A DNA stretch of 64,000 nt, taken from the NCBI GenBank assembly GCA_958448165.1, contig CAUDCW010000006.1, forward strand, positions 76,827 through 140,826, written 5' to 3'. Position 1 is the first letter of the stretch, and every line of letters begins with the position of its first letter. The notes beneath the pieces were generated by a model that saw only the letters and a program-made list of their open reading frames with translations, did no database searches and was not told the DNA's origin. The translations under genes and the position numbers were made by a program. This stretch comes from an uncultured Oscillospiraceae bacterium. GTDB lineage: Bacteria > Bacillota > Clostridia > Oscillospirales > Acutalibacteraceae. Below are positions 15,345 to 23,779 of this stretch, one piece after another.

Positions 15345-16148
15345 ATGCTGAAATATATAAAAAGAATGGCCAGAATGCACCGCATATTCATAGCGCAGGA
15401 TCTGAAAAAGCTTATGGAATATAAGGTGGACTTCCTTACGGGAATGTTCGGCTTTATAGTGTATCAGACAATCAATATCCTGTTCTTGTGGATAATCTTC
15501 AGCGGTATTCCGGCACTTCACGGCTGGAGCTATGACGAAATAATCTTTATCTACGGCTTTTCTCTGCTGCCTAAGGCGATTGACCATCTGTTCTTTGACA
15601 ATCTGTGGAGCGTCGGCTACTGGCTTGTTGCAAAGGGCGATTTTGACAAGTACCTCACAAGGCCGCTAAATCCGCTGCTCACGGTGCTGGTTGAAAAGTT
15701 CTGCGTTGACGCCGCAGGTGAATTTATTGTCGGTATTGCGCTTATCGCCGTAACGATAGGCAAGGTGTCGATTCAGTGGAGCGTTATGAACGTTCTTCTG
15801 TTTTTTCTTATCCTGCCGTTTGCAACGCTCATATATACCGGTATAAAAACGATTACAGCTTCTCTTGCGTTCTGGACGAAACGCAGCGGACACATAATCC
15901 ACGTTTTTTACCTGATGAACGATTTTGCAAAGTATCCGACTTCAATTTATAACGACGTTATCCGCAATGTGATTACATATATCATTCCGTTTGCGTTTAC
16001 GGCATTTTATCCTGCGAGCTATTTCTTAACCGGCGAAAATCCGCTGTTCAATCTCGGCGGAACGGTTATAGCCGCCATTGTGCTTATGACAATAGGCATC
16101 CTTATCTGGAATAAGGGCGTCAAGTGTTATGAAAGTGCAGGAAGCTGA
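15345..16148 (+). CDS. ABC-2 exporter permease 2 (COG3694-like)
   Basis: 267 residues, six predicted membrane segments. It begins MLKYIKRMARMHRIFIAQDL and contains VAKGDFDKYLTRPLNPLL, the conserved membrane-proximal motif of this family. ATG 15345 is chosen because GGGAGGTTGAT lies immediately before it; the frame stays open upstream only inside the preceding gene. It is the last gene of the exporter operon, ended by a strong terminator. Confidence 0.87.
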   Translation: MLKYIKRMARMHRIFIAQDLKKLMEYKVDFLTGMFGFIVYQTINILFLWIIFSGIPALHGWSYDEIIFIYGFSLLPKAIDHLFFDNLWSVGYWLVAKGDFDKYLTRPLNPLLTVLVEKFCVDAAGEFIVGIALIAVTIGKVSIQWSVMNVLLFFLILPFATLIYTGIKTITASLAFWTKRSGHIIHVFYLMNDFAKYPTSIYNDVIRNVITYIIPFAFTAFYPASYFLTGENPLFNLGGTVIAAIVLMTIGILIWNKGVKCYESAGS

Positions 16149-16162
16149 ATAGAATTTTCCGG

Positions 16163-16192
16163 GAGGAGCTTTTAACGAAGCTCCTCTTTTTT
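16163..16192 (+). terminator. Rho-independent terminator of the ABC-2 exporter operon
   Basis: Stem GAGGAGCTT with its perfect complement, a 6-nt loop and a T6 tract. Confidence 0.9.
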
Positions 16193-16201
16193 AATAACCC
16201 A

Positions 16202-16251
16202 TTGACAAATATCTATGTGAGAGCTATAATGTCATATAGAAATTTATCTAT
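16202..16251 (+). promoter_or_regulatory. Consensus promoter and likely ArsR operator
   Basis: TTGACA (16202-16207), 17 nt, TATAAT (16225-16230). Just downstream ATAGA-N6-TCTAT (16236-16251) forms an inverted repeat where an ArsR-type repressor could block transcription of its own operon. Confidence 0.7.
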
Positions 16252-16265
16252 TGGAGGCTGTCTGC

Positions 16266-16568
16266 TTGAATTTAGATGAGAGAAAAACCGCTTTGATTTT
16301 CAAGGCGTTCTGCGATGAAAACCGCATACGAATAATAAAAATGCTTCAAAGCGGCGAGAAATGCGCCTGCAAATTGCTTGAAGAAATCAATATAACACAG
16401 CCTACACTGTCGCATCATATGAAAATTCTTTGTGATTCCGGCATTGTTGTCGGTCGCAAAGAGGGCAAATGGACACACTATTCGATTTCTTGCGACGGAG
16501 CAGAATATGCAGTAAACTGTCTGAAGGCACTGACAACTATTGATGTGAAATGTGAAGATAAGTCGTGA
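16266..16568 (+). CDS. arsR: ArsR-family metalloregulatory repressor
   Basis: 100 residues from TTG 16266, set by TTGGAGG 8 nt upstream; the frame opens earlier at 16251 but that TTG is part of the SD. The winged-helix core is TALIFKAFCDENRIRII, then ITQPTLSHHMKILCDSGIV and GRKEGKWTHYS. Cys33 and Cys35 in EKCACKLLE are the alpha-3 CxC pair used by arsenite-sensing ArsR proteins. Binding of As(III) or Sb(III) would release it from the operator and allow expression of the permease, thioredoxin-like and reductase genes that follow. Confidence 0.92.
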   Translation: MNLDERKTALIFKAFCDENRIRIIKMLQSGEKCACKLLEEINITQPTLSHHMKILCDSGIVVGRKEGKWTHYSISCDGAEYAVNCLKALTTIDVKCEDKS

Positions 16569-16663
16569 TGTGAAGATTGATATATCAATTGTTTTTCCTC
16601 ACGGCTTATTGCATCCTCATTACATAGATATATTTCAATTTAACTATATGAAAGGGGCTTTAT

Positions 16664-17677
16664 ATGGAAGCGATAAAATCCGTTTGGGATTTCATTCAAA
16701 GCGAAATCCTCGGTATGGGGTGGCTGAACAGGCTTATAAGTACAGTTCTGAATGCCTGTGGCTTAGACACGGCAGACAGGATCGGCGGCAGTGTTCAGTT
16801 CTTTATCTACGATACCGTTAAAATAATGGTTCTCTTGGGAATTTTGATTTTGTTTATCTCATATATTCAAAGTTACTTCCCGCCCGAGAGGACAAAGAAG
16901 ATACTCGGAAGATTTCACGGGATATGGGCAAACATAATCGCCGCATTGCTCGGAACAGTAACTCCGTTCTGCTCTTGCTCATCTATCCCGCTGTTTATCG
17001 GATTTACAAGTGCAGGACTTCCGCTTGGGGTTACATTCTCTTTCCTCATCTCCTCTCCGATGGTTGACCTCGGGAGCCTTGTACTGCTGATGAGTATTTT
17101 CGGCTGGAAGGTAGCCGTTATCTATGTTGTGCTTGGCCTTGTAATTGCGGTTGCAGGCGGTACGCTGATTGAAAAACTTCACCTTGAAAATCAGGTTGAA
17201 GAATATATACGTAACGGTCGGTCGATTGATATTCCACAGGAGGAATTGCATTTCAAAGACCGTTTGAAATATGCGTGGGAGCAGGTGGTTTCAACTGCTA
17301 AGAAGGTTGCCCCCTATGTCTTGATCGGTGTAGGCATCGGAGCAATTATTCATAACTGGATTCCCGAAGATTTCATTGTTGCGCTGCTCGGCGATAACAA
17401 CCCATTCGGTGTTATTCTGGCAACTGTTGCCGGCGTTCCTATGTATGCTGATATATTCGGCACAATACCGATTGCCGAGGCTCTGCTTGCAAAAGGCGCA
17501 TTGCTCGGCGTGGTGCTGTCTTTTATGATGGCAGTTACAACGCTTTCATTGCCGTCAATGATTATGCTGCGCAAAGCGGTAAAGCCGAAGCTGATCGGTA
17601 TCTTCATTGCAATATGTACTGTTGGTATTATTGTTGTCGGTTATTTCTTCAACGCTATACAATATATTTTAATATAA
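16664..17677 (+). CDS. arsP: ArsP-like permease (COG0701 family)
   Basis: 337 residues, eight or more membrane segments in two halves. The first half holds TPFCSCSSIPLFIGF, the Cys-containing signature of the family, and the second half GVPMYADIFGTIPIAEALL. Characterised ArsP proteins export trivalent organoarsenicals, while other COG0701 members handle other substrates. The ars context, with ArsR upstream and ArsC at the end, supports an arsenic role. SD GAAAGGGG precedes ATG 16664. No ArsB or Acr3 is present, so this is probably the efflux component of the operon. Confidence 0.85.
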   Translation: MEAIKSVWDFIQSEILGMGWLNRLISTVLNACGLDTADRIGGSVQFFIYDTVKIMVLLGILILFISYIQSYFPPERTKKILGRFHGIWANIIAALLGTVTPFCSCSSIPLFIGFTSAGLPLGVTFSFLISSPMVDLGSLVLLMSIFGWKVAVIYVVLGLVIAVAGGTLIEKLHLENQVEEYIRNGRSIDIPQEELHFKDRLKYAWEQVVSTAKKVAPYVLIGVGIGAIIHNWIPEDFIVALLGDNNPFGVILATVAGVPMYADIFGTIPIAEALLAKGALLGVVLSFMMAVTTLSLPSMIMLRKAVKPKLIGIFIAICTVGIIVVGYFFNAIQYILI

Positions 17678-17696
17678 CATACGGAGGTAGTTTATT

Positions 17697-18071
17697 ATGT
17701 CATTGTTTAACTTTGGTAAGAAAAAGGAAGAAAAGAAAGCCCCTGATTGTGTCTGCAGCTGCGGCTGCTCTTCAAGCGACGAAAGCGAAATCACAAGTGA
17801 TTGTTGCTGTGATGTAAAAGACGGTATTTGCTGCATAAAAGTATTGGGTGCAGGGTGCAAATCCTGCCACGAGCAATATGAAAATGCCAAAGAAGCAGTT
17901 AAAGCAATGGGTTTGTCTGTGGAAGTGGAGTATATCACCGATATGCAGAAAGTTATGGAGTACGGTGTTATGAGTATGCCGGCACTTGTTGTAAATGAAA
18001 AGGTTGTGTCACAGGGCAAAGTGCTGAAGCCGGCTGATGTAGAAAAAATACTTGAAAAGTTTGGGGGTTGA
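17697..18071 (+). CDS. Thioredoxin-like protein with a cysteine-rich N-terminal extension
   Basis: 124 residues. The C-terminal 75 form a small thioredoxin fold of the redox-active disulfide type, with GCKSCHEQ as CxxC, YITDMQKVMEYGVMSMPALV carrying the cis-Pro, and VVSQGKVL. The first 45 residues are unusual: KKKEEKKAP, then nine Cys clustered in CVCSCGC, DCCC and ICC. Eleven Cys in all suggest metalloid binding in addition to redox activity. It lies 19 bp after arsP and ends just before arsC, so it may reduce ArsC or hand arsenite to the permease. SD ACGGAGGTAG. Confidence 0.85.
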   Translation: MSLFNFGKKKEEKKAPDCVCSCGCSSSDESEITSDCCCDVKDGICCIKVLGAGCKSCHEQYENAKEAVKAMGLSVEVEYITDMQKVMEYGVMSMPALVVNEKVVSQGKVLKPADVEKILEKFGG

Positions 18072-18072
18072 T

Positions 18073-18450
18073 ATGAAGAAAAAGGTTGCTTTTATCTGCG
18101 TGCACAACTCGTGTCGCAGTCAGATTGCAGAAGCTCTCGGCAAACACCTTGTCGGTGATAAATATGATTTTTACTCTGCCGGAACTGAAACAAAGCCGCA
18201 AATCAATCAGGACGCTGTCAGGCTTATGAAACAGCTTTACGGGATTGATATGGAGCAGACACAGTACAGTAAAACCTTTGATAAAATACCTGCGCTGGAT
18301 ATTGTGATCTCAATGGGCTGTGATGTCGGCTGTCCGTATATCGGCAGAGCCTTTGATGATAACTGGGGACTGCCTGACCCTACCGGAAAAAACGACGATG
18401 TGTTTATCAAGGTGATAAAGCAGATAGAAAACAACATTCGGAAACTATAA
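18073..18450 (+). CDS. arsC: Arsenate reductase (low-molecular-weight phosphatase type)
   Basis: 125 residues. The P-loop FICVHNSCRSQIAEAL carries the CX5R motif, followed by SAGTETKP, a Cys pair region (SMGCDVGCPYIG) and the acid-containing GLPDPTGK. It reduces arsenate to arsenite using a Cys relay and thioredoxin; the neighbouring thioredoxin-like protein is a natural partner. ATG 18073 follows GGGGGTTG and starts one base after the previous stop region; an upstream frame from 18052 lies inside that gene. It is the last gene of the ars operon. Confidence 0.92.
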   Translation: MKKKVAFICVHNSCRSQIAEALGKHLVGDKYDFYSAGTETKPQINQDAVRLMKQLYGIDMEQTQYSKTFDKIPALDIVISMGCDVGCPYIGRAFDDNWGLPDPTGKNDDVFIKVIKQIENNIRKL

Positions 18451-18544
18451 TAAAATGAAGATGCTGTTTTTTAAGAACATCTTATATTTATTAAGTAGTT
18501 CACTTTGAACGAGTGGATATTGCTTTTGAAATGACATTATAAAA

Positions 18545-18593
18545 CCGGTTGTGCTGATGTCGTCATATCGACATGGTACAGCCGGATTTTTTT
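18545..18593 (+). terminator. Terminator downstream of the ars operon
   Basis: A long imperfect stem starts CCGGTTGTGC and returns through CGACATGG to GCCGG, followed by a T7 tract, about 95 bp after arsC. Apart from this and the promoter at 18694, nothing is seen between 18451 and 18845. Confidence 0.7.
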
Positions 18594-18693
18594 CAGAAAT
18601 AGCAATATTATAAAATATTGCACAAAATATCATCAGCGTATTTAGCGGTAATAAACAAAATTTTCTTTAGAGTACAAAAATATAGAAAAAATA

Positions 18694-18722
18694 ATGACAT
18701 TGCAAAAAAACTGTGGTATAAT
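18694..18722 (+). promoter_or_regulatory. Promoter of the phoH-ybeY-dgkA operon
   Basis: ATGACA, a 17-nt spacer and a consensus TATAAT (18717-18722), about 125 bp upstream of the phoH start. Confidence 0.6.
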
Positions 18723-18845
18723 AACAGATAATCGGAGAAGTATTGGTTTATATTGTGAATTTCTCATAGTTTTTTACTTTTGACACAAAACAGCGTTCAG
18801 GTAAGGCTTGGGCGTTGTTTAGTATAAAATTGAGGGTGAAGTGTT

Positions 18846-19808
18846 CTGGAGCAAATCGTAAATGTGGACAGAATGGAGCATGCTGTGGCTTTGTTCGGCA
18901 GCTTTGACGAAAATATAAAGCTGATTGAAAACGAGTATGCTGTTTCTGTGGTGAATCGCGGCTCCGATATAAAAATTTCGGGCGAGCCGGAAAATCTTAT
19001 GAAGGCGTCAAAGGTTATCGACAGTCTGCTGTCGCTTATCAACAGGGGAGAAACCCTCAGCGAGCAGAATGTGCGCTATTGCATGGCTCTTGTAAATGAC
19101 GGCAGCGAGGAAAAAATCGAACAGCTTGCCGGCGACTGCGTTTGCATCACCTCAAAGGGCAAGCCTGTAAAGCCGAAAACAATCGGCCAGAAGCGCTATT
19201 GCAATGCAATCAAGGAAAATACGATTACCTTTGGCATCGGTCCTGCCGGCACAGGCAAAACGTATCTTGCGGTTGCCCTTGCCGTTACGGCGTTCCGTTC
19301 ACGTCAGGTTAACCGCATTATTCTGACAAGACCTGCTGTTGAGGCAGGGGAGAAGCTCGGCTTTCTGCCGGGCGATCTGCAGAGCAAGGTTGACCCGTAT
19401 CTGCGGCCGCTTTACGATGCACTTTTTGATATGCTCGGTGCCGAAACATACCAGAAATATGTTGAACGGGGCAATATTGAGGTTGCACCTCTGGCGTATA
19501 TGAGAGGACGAACACTTGACGACAGCTTTATTATTCTTGACGAGGCGCAGAACACCACGGGCGAGCAGATGAAAATGTTCCTTACCCGACTCGGCTTTAA
19601 CTCAAAAATGGTAATCACCGGTGACGTAACACAAATCGACCTGCCGCACGGGGTTAAATCGGGACTGCGCGAGAGTGTAAGAATTTTAAGCGGAATAGAG
19701 GACATTGCAAGCATAACCTTCAGCGAAAAGGATGTTGTGCGGCATCGTCTTGTGCAAGACATAATTAAAGCCTACGAGAAAATCGAAGAGGCAAAGAGAG
19801 GTAAATAA
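18846..19808 (+). CDS. phoH: PhoH-family ATPase
   Basis: About 320 residues. An N-terminal KH-like region (FGSFDENIKLIENEYAV) precedes a RecA-like ATPase with Walker A GPAGTGKTYLAVALAV, LTRPAVEAGEKLGFLPGD, Walker B SFIILDEAQNTTGEQM and GDVTQIDLP. PhoH proteins are RNA-linked ATPases, and the gene sits directly before ybeY as usual in Firmicutes. The start is uncertain: CTG 18846 follows GAGGGTGA by 6 nt and gives LEQIVNVDRMEH like family members; GTG 18864 has only a distant GGAG. Confidence 0.9.
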   Translation: MEQIVNVDRMEHAVALFGSFDENIKLIENEYAVSVVNRGSDIKISGEPENLMKASKVIDSLLSLINRGETLSEQNVRYCMALVNDGSEEKIEQLAGDCVCITSKGKPVKPKTIGQKRYCNAIKENTITFGIGPAGTGKTYLAVALAVTAFRSRQVNRIILTRPAVEAGEKLGFLPGDLQSKVDPYLRPLYDALFDMLGAETYQKYVERGNIEVAPLAYMRGRTLDDSFIILDEAQNTTGEQMKMFLTRLGFNSKMVITGDVTQIDLPHGVKSGLRESVRILSGIEDIASITFSEKDVVRHRLVQDIIKAYEKIEEAKRGK

Positions 19809-20312
19809 ATGGATAAGATCAGAGTAATTATCACAAACAAACAAAAGGCAGTAAAAATTCCGACAGGACTGAGAATGTTAGTCCGTCGCTGCTGCAATGC
19901 TGTTCTGCGTCTTGAGGAGTTCAAGGGCAGTGCCGAAATCAGTGTGACATTTGTTGACAATGAGCAAATCCGTGAGTATAACAAGCAGTATCGTGACAAG
20001 GATTCCATTACGGATGTATTGTCCTTCGGCATGGGCGAGGACGGCAAGTATGATATCGACCCCGAAACCGGAGCGCAGATTCTGGGTGATGTTGTTATTT
20101 CAATGGAAAAGGCAATGGAGCAGGCAAAGCGCTTTGACCACAGCCTGCAAAGAGAGGTCGGATACCTTACTGCACACAGCGTTCTGCATCTGCTTGGCTA
20201 TGACCACGAGGATAATATGGAGAGAATCCGTATGAGAGAGAAAGAGGAGCTTGTTATGGACCAGCTCGGTCTGCCCTCGTCATCAAGCTATGTTATAGGA
20301 TCCGACAGGTAA
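19809..20312 (+). CDS. ybeY: Endoribonuclease YbeY (rRNA maturation)
   Basis: 167 residues. The zinc site HSVLHLLGYDHE (HX3HX5H) is intact and the preceding conserved segment reads NKQYRDKDSITDVLSFGM. YbeY acts in 16S rRNA 3'-end maturation and 70S quality control. Its ATG directly abuts the phoH stop codon (no gap) with the SD GAGAGG inside phoH. The pairing with phoH, dgkA and era is a conserved ribosome and cell-cycle cluster in Firmicutes. Confidence 0.95.
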   Translation: MDKIRVIITNKQKAVKIPTGLRMLVRRCCNAVLRLEEFKGSAEISVTFVDNEQIREYNKQYRDKDSITDVLSFGMGEDGKYDIDPETGAQILGDVVISMEKAMEQAKRFDHSLQREVGYLTAHSVLHLLGYDHEDNMERIRMREKEELVMDQLGLPSSSSYVIGSDR

Positions 20313-20315
20313 GCT

Positions 20316-20810
20316 ATGAAGTTTTTAAGGGGCTTTAAATACGCTTTCAAGGGTGTGCTTTATACAATCAACCACGAGCGTAATATGCGCATACATATTG
20401 TTGTGGCGGCGTATCTGCTGTATTTTGTAAGCTACTACCGCCTTTCAGCAATAAAAATGTCACTGCTGCTTATTGTGATTGCGCTTGTTATGAGCCTTGA
20501 GCTTGTGAACACCGCTGTTGAACGTGTTTGTAACCTTTATTCAACAAAATATCATAGGCTTATCGAAATAGCAAAGGATGTTTCCGCCGGAGCGGTGCTT
20601 GTTGCATCAGGCTTTGCCGTTGCGATTGCGTGCTTTTTGCTGTGGGAGCCGGACACGATGTGGCAGATTGTGGTTTTTCACTGTGAAAGCCCTGAGCGCT
20701 TTACGCTGTTCGTGCTTACGCTTGTCATAGCGATGCTGTTTATTGTGATAGGCCCGAAAAAGATGTTTGAAAACGCAAAATCATTTTTTAGAAAAAGTGA
20801 AACAAAATAA
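20316..20810 (+). CDS. dgkA: Diacylglycerol/undecaprenol kinase family membrane protein
   Basis: 164 residues. The conserved block LELVNTAVERVCNL (variant of ENTAIE) and KDVSAGAVLVAS identify the family. Gram-positive members phosphorylate undecaprenol to recycle the carrier lipid for cell-wall synthesis. Three helices form the core, and an extra C-terminal membrane segment (FTLFVLTLVIAMLFIVIG) makes it longer than the usual 120-130 residues. It starts 3 bp after ybeY and its stop codon forms the edge of the terminator stem. Confidence 0.9.
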   Translation: MKFLRGFKYAFKGVLYTINHERNMRIHIVVAAYLLYFVSYYRLSAIKMSLLLIVIALVMSLELVNTAVERVCNLYSTKYHRLIEIAKDVSAGAVLVASGFAVAIACFLLWEPDTMWQIVVFHCESPERFTLFVLTLVIAMLFIVIGPKKMFENAKSFFRKSETK

Positions 20811-20839
20811 CCGCTGTTCACACTGAGCAGCGGTTTTTG
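20809..20839 (+). terminator. Rho-independent terminator of the phoH operon
   Basis: Stem AACCGCTG with its complement CAGCGGTT, an 11-nt loop and a T5 tract; the stem begins inside the dgkA stop codon. Confidence 0.85.
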
Positions 20840-20845
20840 TTTTCC

Positions 20846-20874
20846 TTGAATTTTTATCATAATTATGATAAAAT
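20846..20874 (+). promoter_or_regulatory. Toxin-antitoxin promoter with a 22-bp palindromic operator
   Basis: TTGAAT (20846-20851), 17 nt, TAAAAT (20869-20874). A perfect 22-bp palindrome (20852-20873, half-site TTTTATCATAA) fills the whole spacer and covers the -10 box, as expected for autoregulation by a Phd/YefM antitoxin. Confidence 0.75.
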
Positions 20875-20895
20875 TAAATCAATGGAGGTGTTTGT

Positions 20896-21168
20896 ATGAA
20901 TAAAATAAGACCTGTATCTGATTTAAGAAATAATTTTTCTGAAATTTCAAAGCTTGTCCATGAAACTTCTGAACCTGTTTTTTTGACTAAAAATGGTTAT
21001 GGTGATATGGTAGTGTTAAGTATGGAGGCATATGAAAACTTGCAGTTTGACAGTGAGGTATATTTTAAGCTGCAAGCTGCCGAAAGAGAAGCGAAAATAA
21101 ATGATACCAGATATTCTTCAAAAGATGTATTGAAGGCTGTGAAAGAAGCAATAGCAGGTGAAAGGTGA
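20896..21168 (+). CDS. Phd/YefM-family antitoxin
   Basis: 90 residues. The DNA-binding fold start IRPVSDLRNNFSEISKLV, then PVFLTKNGYGDMVVLSMEAYENL, is the Phd/YefM pattern; the C-terminal half (from about residue 55) would wrap the toxin. SD ATGGAGGTG precedes the ATG. The gene overlaps the toxin start by one base. It should bind the palindrome in its own promoter and be cleared by proteases under stress, which is established for the family and inferred here. Confidence 0.92.
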   Translation: MNKIRPVSDLRNNFSEISKLVHETSEPVFLTKNGYGDMVVLSMEAYENLQFDSEVYFKLQAAEREAKINDTRYSSKDVLKAVKEAIAGER

Positions 21169-21482
21169 TGTATGATTTAACTTACTTACCGCATGCATTG
21201 CAAGATATTGTTGAAATCGCTGAGTATATAAAAGTGCAGCTCAATAATCCCGAAGCGGCAAGTCGATTGACAGATGAAATGATAAAAAAAGCTGAATCGC
21301 TGACTCAGTTTCCATATGCGAATTTTGTATATATCCCAATTAAACCTCTTGAGAGAGAATACAGGAGAATTTTTGTCGGTAATTACACTATGTTTTATTA
21401 TATAGATGAAGAATACAAACAAATTACGATTGCCCGTGTAATTTATTCAAGACGAAATTTGGAAGAAAATATAAAAAAATAA
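21168..21482 (+). CDS. RelE/ParE-family toxin
   Basis: 104 residues. Core signatures are LPHALQDIVEIAEYIK at the start, REYRRIFVGNYTMFYY near the middle and ITIARVIYSRRNLEENI at the end, matching RelE/ParE toxins of the type with an intact C-terminal Arg/Tyr set. ParE members attack gyrase and RelE members cleave mRNA on ribosomes; the motifs do not decide between them. Start ATG 21168 shares its A with the antitoxin TGA; GTG 21165 is an alternative. Overlap and order (antitoxin first) are standard. Confidence 0.9.
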   Translation: MYDLTYLPHALQDIVEIAEYIKVQLNNPEAASRLTDEMIKKAESLTQFPYANFVYIPIKPLEREYRRIFVGNYTMFYYIDEEYKQITIARVIYSRRNLEENIKK

Positions 21483-21519
21483 AACAAAATACCAAACAAC
21501 CAAACAACAGGAGAACAGT

Positions 21520-22431
21520 ATGAATCAGAACGAAAAATCGGCGTTTATCGCCATCATAGGCAGGCCGAATGTCGGCAAAAGCTCAATACTCAATAAGCTG
21601 CTGGGGCAGAAGATTGCGATAGTGTCGCACAAGCCGCAGACAACCAGAAACAGGATAATGGGCGTTCTGACCGAGGGCGAAACCCAGCTTGTCTTTATCG
21701 ACACACCGGGTATGCACAAGCCGAAAACCGAGCTTGGCAAATATATGGTCCGTTCTGTCAACGAGTCGGTAGCAGGCGTTGACGCAGTTTTGCTTGTTGC
21801 CGAATGTGACAGAACACCGGGGGACACCGAGCTTGAGCTTATCGAAAAAGCAAAAAAGCTTGATTTGCCCATTGTGCTTGCGCTTAACAAAACAGATACG
21901 CTGAAAAACAAGGACGATATTATCGCCGTTATTGCGGCATACTCAAGGGAATGTGACTTCACGGCAGTTGTGCCTGTATCGGCTCAGACGGGCAGCGGAC
22001 TTGGCGACTTGAAGGACGAGCTTAAAGACCTTGCTATGGAGGGCGGTCACTTTTTTGATGACGACACGCTTACAGACCAGCCCGAGCGTGTGCTTGCAGG
22101 CGAGATTATCAGAGAGAAGCTTTTGCGCCTGCTCGACAAGGAAATTCCCCACGGAACAGCCGTTGCGGTTGAGCGTATGAAAACCCGTGAGGACAGCGGC
22201 ATACTTGATATTGACGCTACAATCTACTGCGAGCGTGACAGCCATAAGGGAATTATCATAGGCAAGGGCGGCAGTATGCTTAAAAAGGTCGGCAGCTACG
22301 CCAGACAGGATATGGAGAGATTTTTTGACTGCAAGGTGAATTTAAGGCTTTGGGTCAAGGTCAAAGAGGACTGGCGCAACCGTGAGAATATTCTGCGCTC
22401 ACTCGGCTTTGACGACAACGATTTTCAGTAA
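21520..22431 (+). CDS. era: GTPase Era
   Basis: 303 residues. G1 GRPNVGKSS, G2 KPQTTRNR, G3 DTPGMHKP, G4 NKTD and G5 SAQTG are in order, followed by a KH domain with the GIIIGKGGSMLKKVG motif. Era binds the 3' end of 16S rRNA during 30S assembly. It is separated from dgkA by the toxin-antitoxin pair. The SD ACAGGAGAACAG is good. Four bases separate its stop from cca. Confidence 0.97.
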   Translation: MNQNEKSAFIAIIGRPNVGKSSILNKLLGQKIAIVSHKPQTTRNRIMGVLTEGETQLVFIDTPGMHKPKTELGKYMVRSVNESVAGVDAVLLVAECDRTPGDTELELIEKAKKLDLPIVLALNKTDTLKNKDDIIAVIAAYSRECDFTAVVPVSAQTGSGLGDLKDELKDLAMEGGHFFDDDTLTDQPERVLAGEIIREKLLRLLDKEIPHGTAVAVERMKTREDSGILDIDATIYCERDSHKGIIIGKGGSMLKKVGSYARQDMERFFDCKVNLRLWVKVKEDWRNRENILRSLGFDDNDFQ

Positions 22432-22435
22432 TAAA

Positions 22436-23779
22436 ATGAACAGCACAATCAAACTTTCACACGGCTCTGAATTTGTTATAGACAGACTTGAAAAGCACGG
22501 CTTTGAAGCCTTTGCGGTCGGCGGCTGTGTGCGTGACAGCCTGCTCGGCATCAACCCGAAGGATTTTGATGTAACAACAAACGCTCTGCCGCAGGACGTA
22601 AAAAATGCCTTTGCAGACTGCAAAACAGTTGATACGGGGATAAAGCACGGCACCGTGACCGTGATTAAATACGGCGAACAAATTGAGGTCACCTCGTACC
22701 GCACAGACGGCAAATACCTCGACTGCCGCCGACCCGAAAGCGTTGTTTTCGGCGTAAGTCTTGATGAGGATTTAATGCGGCGTGACTTCACCGTAAACGC
22801 AATGGCTTTCAACGACAAAACGGGTGTAGTTGACCTTTTCGGCGGAATAGCCGATATAGAGAACAAAATCATACGCTGTGTCGGCAATCCCGACAAGCGT
22901 TTTAGTGAGGACGCACTGCGTATTATCCGTGCGCTTCGCTTTGCGGCGGTTTACGGCTTTGAAACAGAGGAGAAAACCGCAAGGGCAATCCACAAGAATA
23001 AAGAGCTTCTGAAAAACATTGCCGCCGAGCGTATTTTTGCGGAGCTTTCAAGGCTTGTGTGCGGCGATTTTGCAGGCAGGCTTCTGCTTGAATTCTGCGA
23101 TGTGTTCAGCGTGTTTATCCCAAATCTTGCAGACTGTGAGCGGCTTTTCCTTACGGGAAAGAATCATGCCCAAACGCTTTTGTCGCACACTGCAAGAGCG
23201 CTTGACGCAGCTTCGCCCCGTCTTGATTTGCGCCTTGCAATGCTTTTGCACGATATTGCAAAGCCGCAGTGTGTGACGGTTGATAACGACGGGAATCAGC
23301 ATTTTTCATCTCACGCAGAATTAAGCGCCGTTATTGCCCGGGAAATACTCAAGAGCCTTAAAGCGCCGTCAAAGCTTATAGATAAGGTCGGAATTCTGAT
23401 AGAATATCACGATGTCGGGTGCGATGCAGACGAGAGTGAAATAAAACGCCTGATGAGAAAAATCGGCAGGGACAACACGCTCCTGATTTTTACCGAGATA
23501 CGCCGTGCCGATATTTCTGCGCAGAACGGAGCCGACAGACAGCGCAGACTTGAGCATATAAAAAAGTGCGCCAAAATTGCAAAAAGGCTTATTGATGAAA
23601 ATACCTGCACCTCGGTTTCACAGCTTGCGGTCAGCGGCGGCGACCTTATTGCCGTTGGAATGAAGCAGGGCAGAGAAATCGGAAATGTGCTTGAAACACT
23701 GCTCGACAGGGTCATTGACGGCACCGTTCAGAACGAAAAAGGGGCTTTATTACAGGCGGTGAAGAATGAATATTTATAA
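22436..23779 (+). CDS. cca: CCA tRNA nucleotidyltransferase with HD domain
   Basis: 447 residues. Head motif FAVGGCVRDSLLG and catalytic DFDVTTNA are followed by DEDLMRRDFTVNAMA, the RRDFT template motif, then DALRIIRALRFA. A C-terminal HD domain is marked by LAMLLHDIAKP. The enzyme adds or repairs the 3' CCA of tRNAs. ATG 22436 is chosen four bases after the era stop; the SD is weak, so translation may depend on coupling. Its end overlaps the hydrolase remnant by 14 nt. Confidence 0.93.
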   Translation: MNSTIKLSHGSEFVIDRLEKHGFEAFAVGGCVRDSLLGINPKDFDVTTNALPQDVKNAFADCKTVDTGIKHGTVTVIKYGEQIEVTSYRTDGKYLDCRRPESVVFGVSLDEDLMRRDFTVNAMAFNDKTGVVDLFGGIADIENKIIRCVGNPDKRFSEDALRIIRALRFAAVYGFETEEKTARAIHKNKELLKNIAAERIFAELSRLVCGDFAGRLLLEFCDVFSVFIPNLADCERLFLTGKNHAQTLLSHTARALDAASPRLDLRLAMLLHDIAKPQCVTVDNDGNQHFSSHAELSAVIAREILKSLKAPSKLIDKVGILIEYHDVGCDADESEIKRLMRKIGRDNTLLIFTEIRRADISAQNGADRQRRLEHIKKCAKIAKRLIDENTCTSVSQLAVSGGDLIAVGMKQGREIGNVLETLLDRVIDGTVQNEKGALLQAVKNEYL

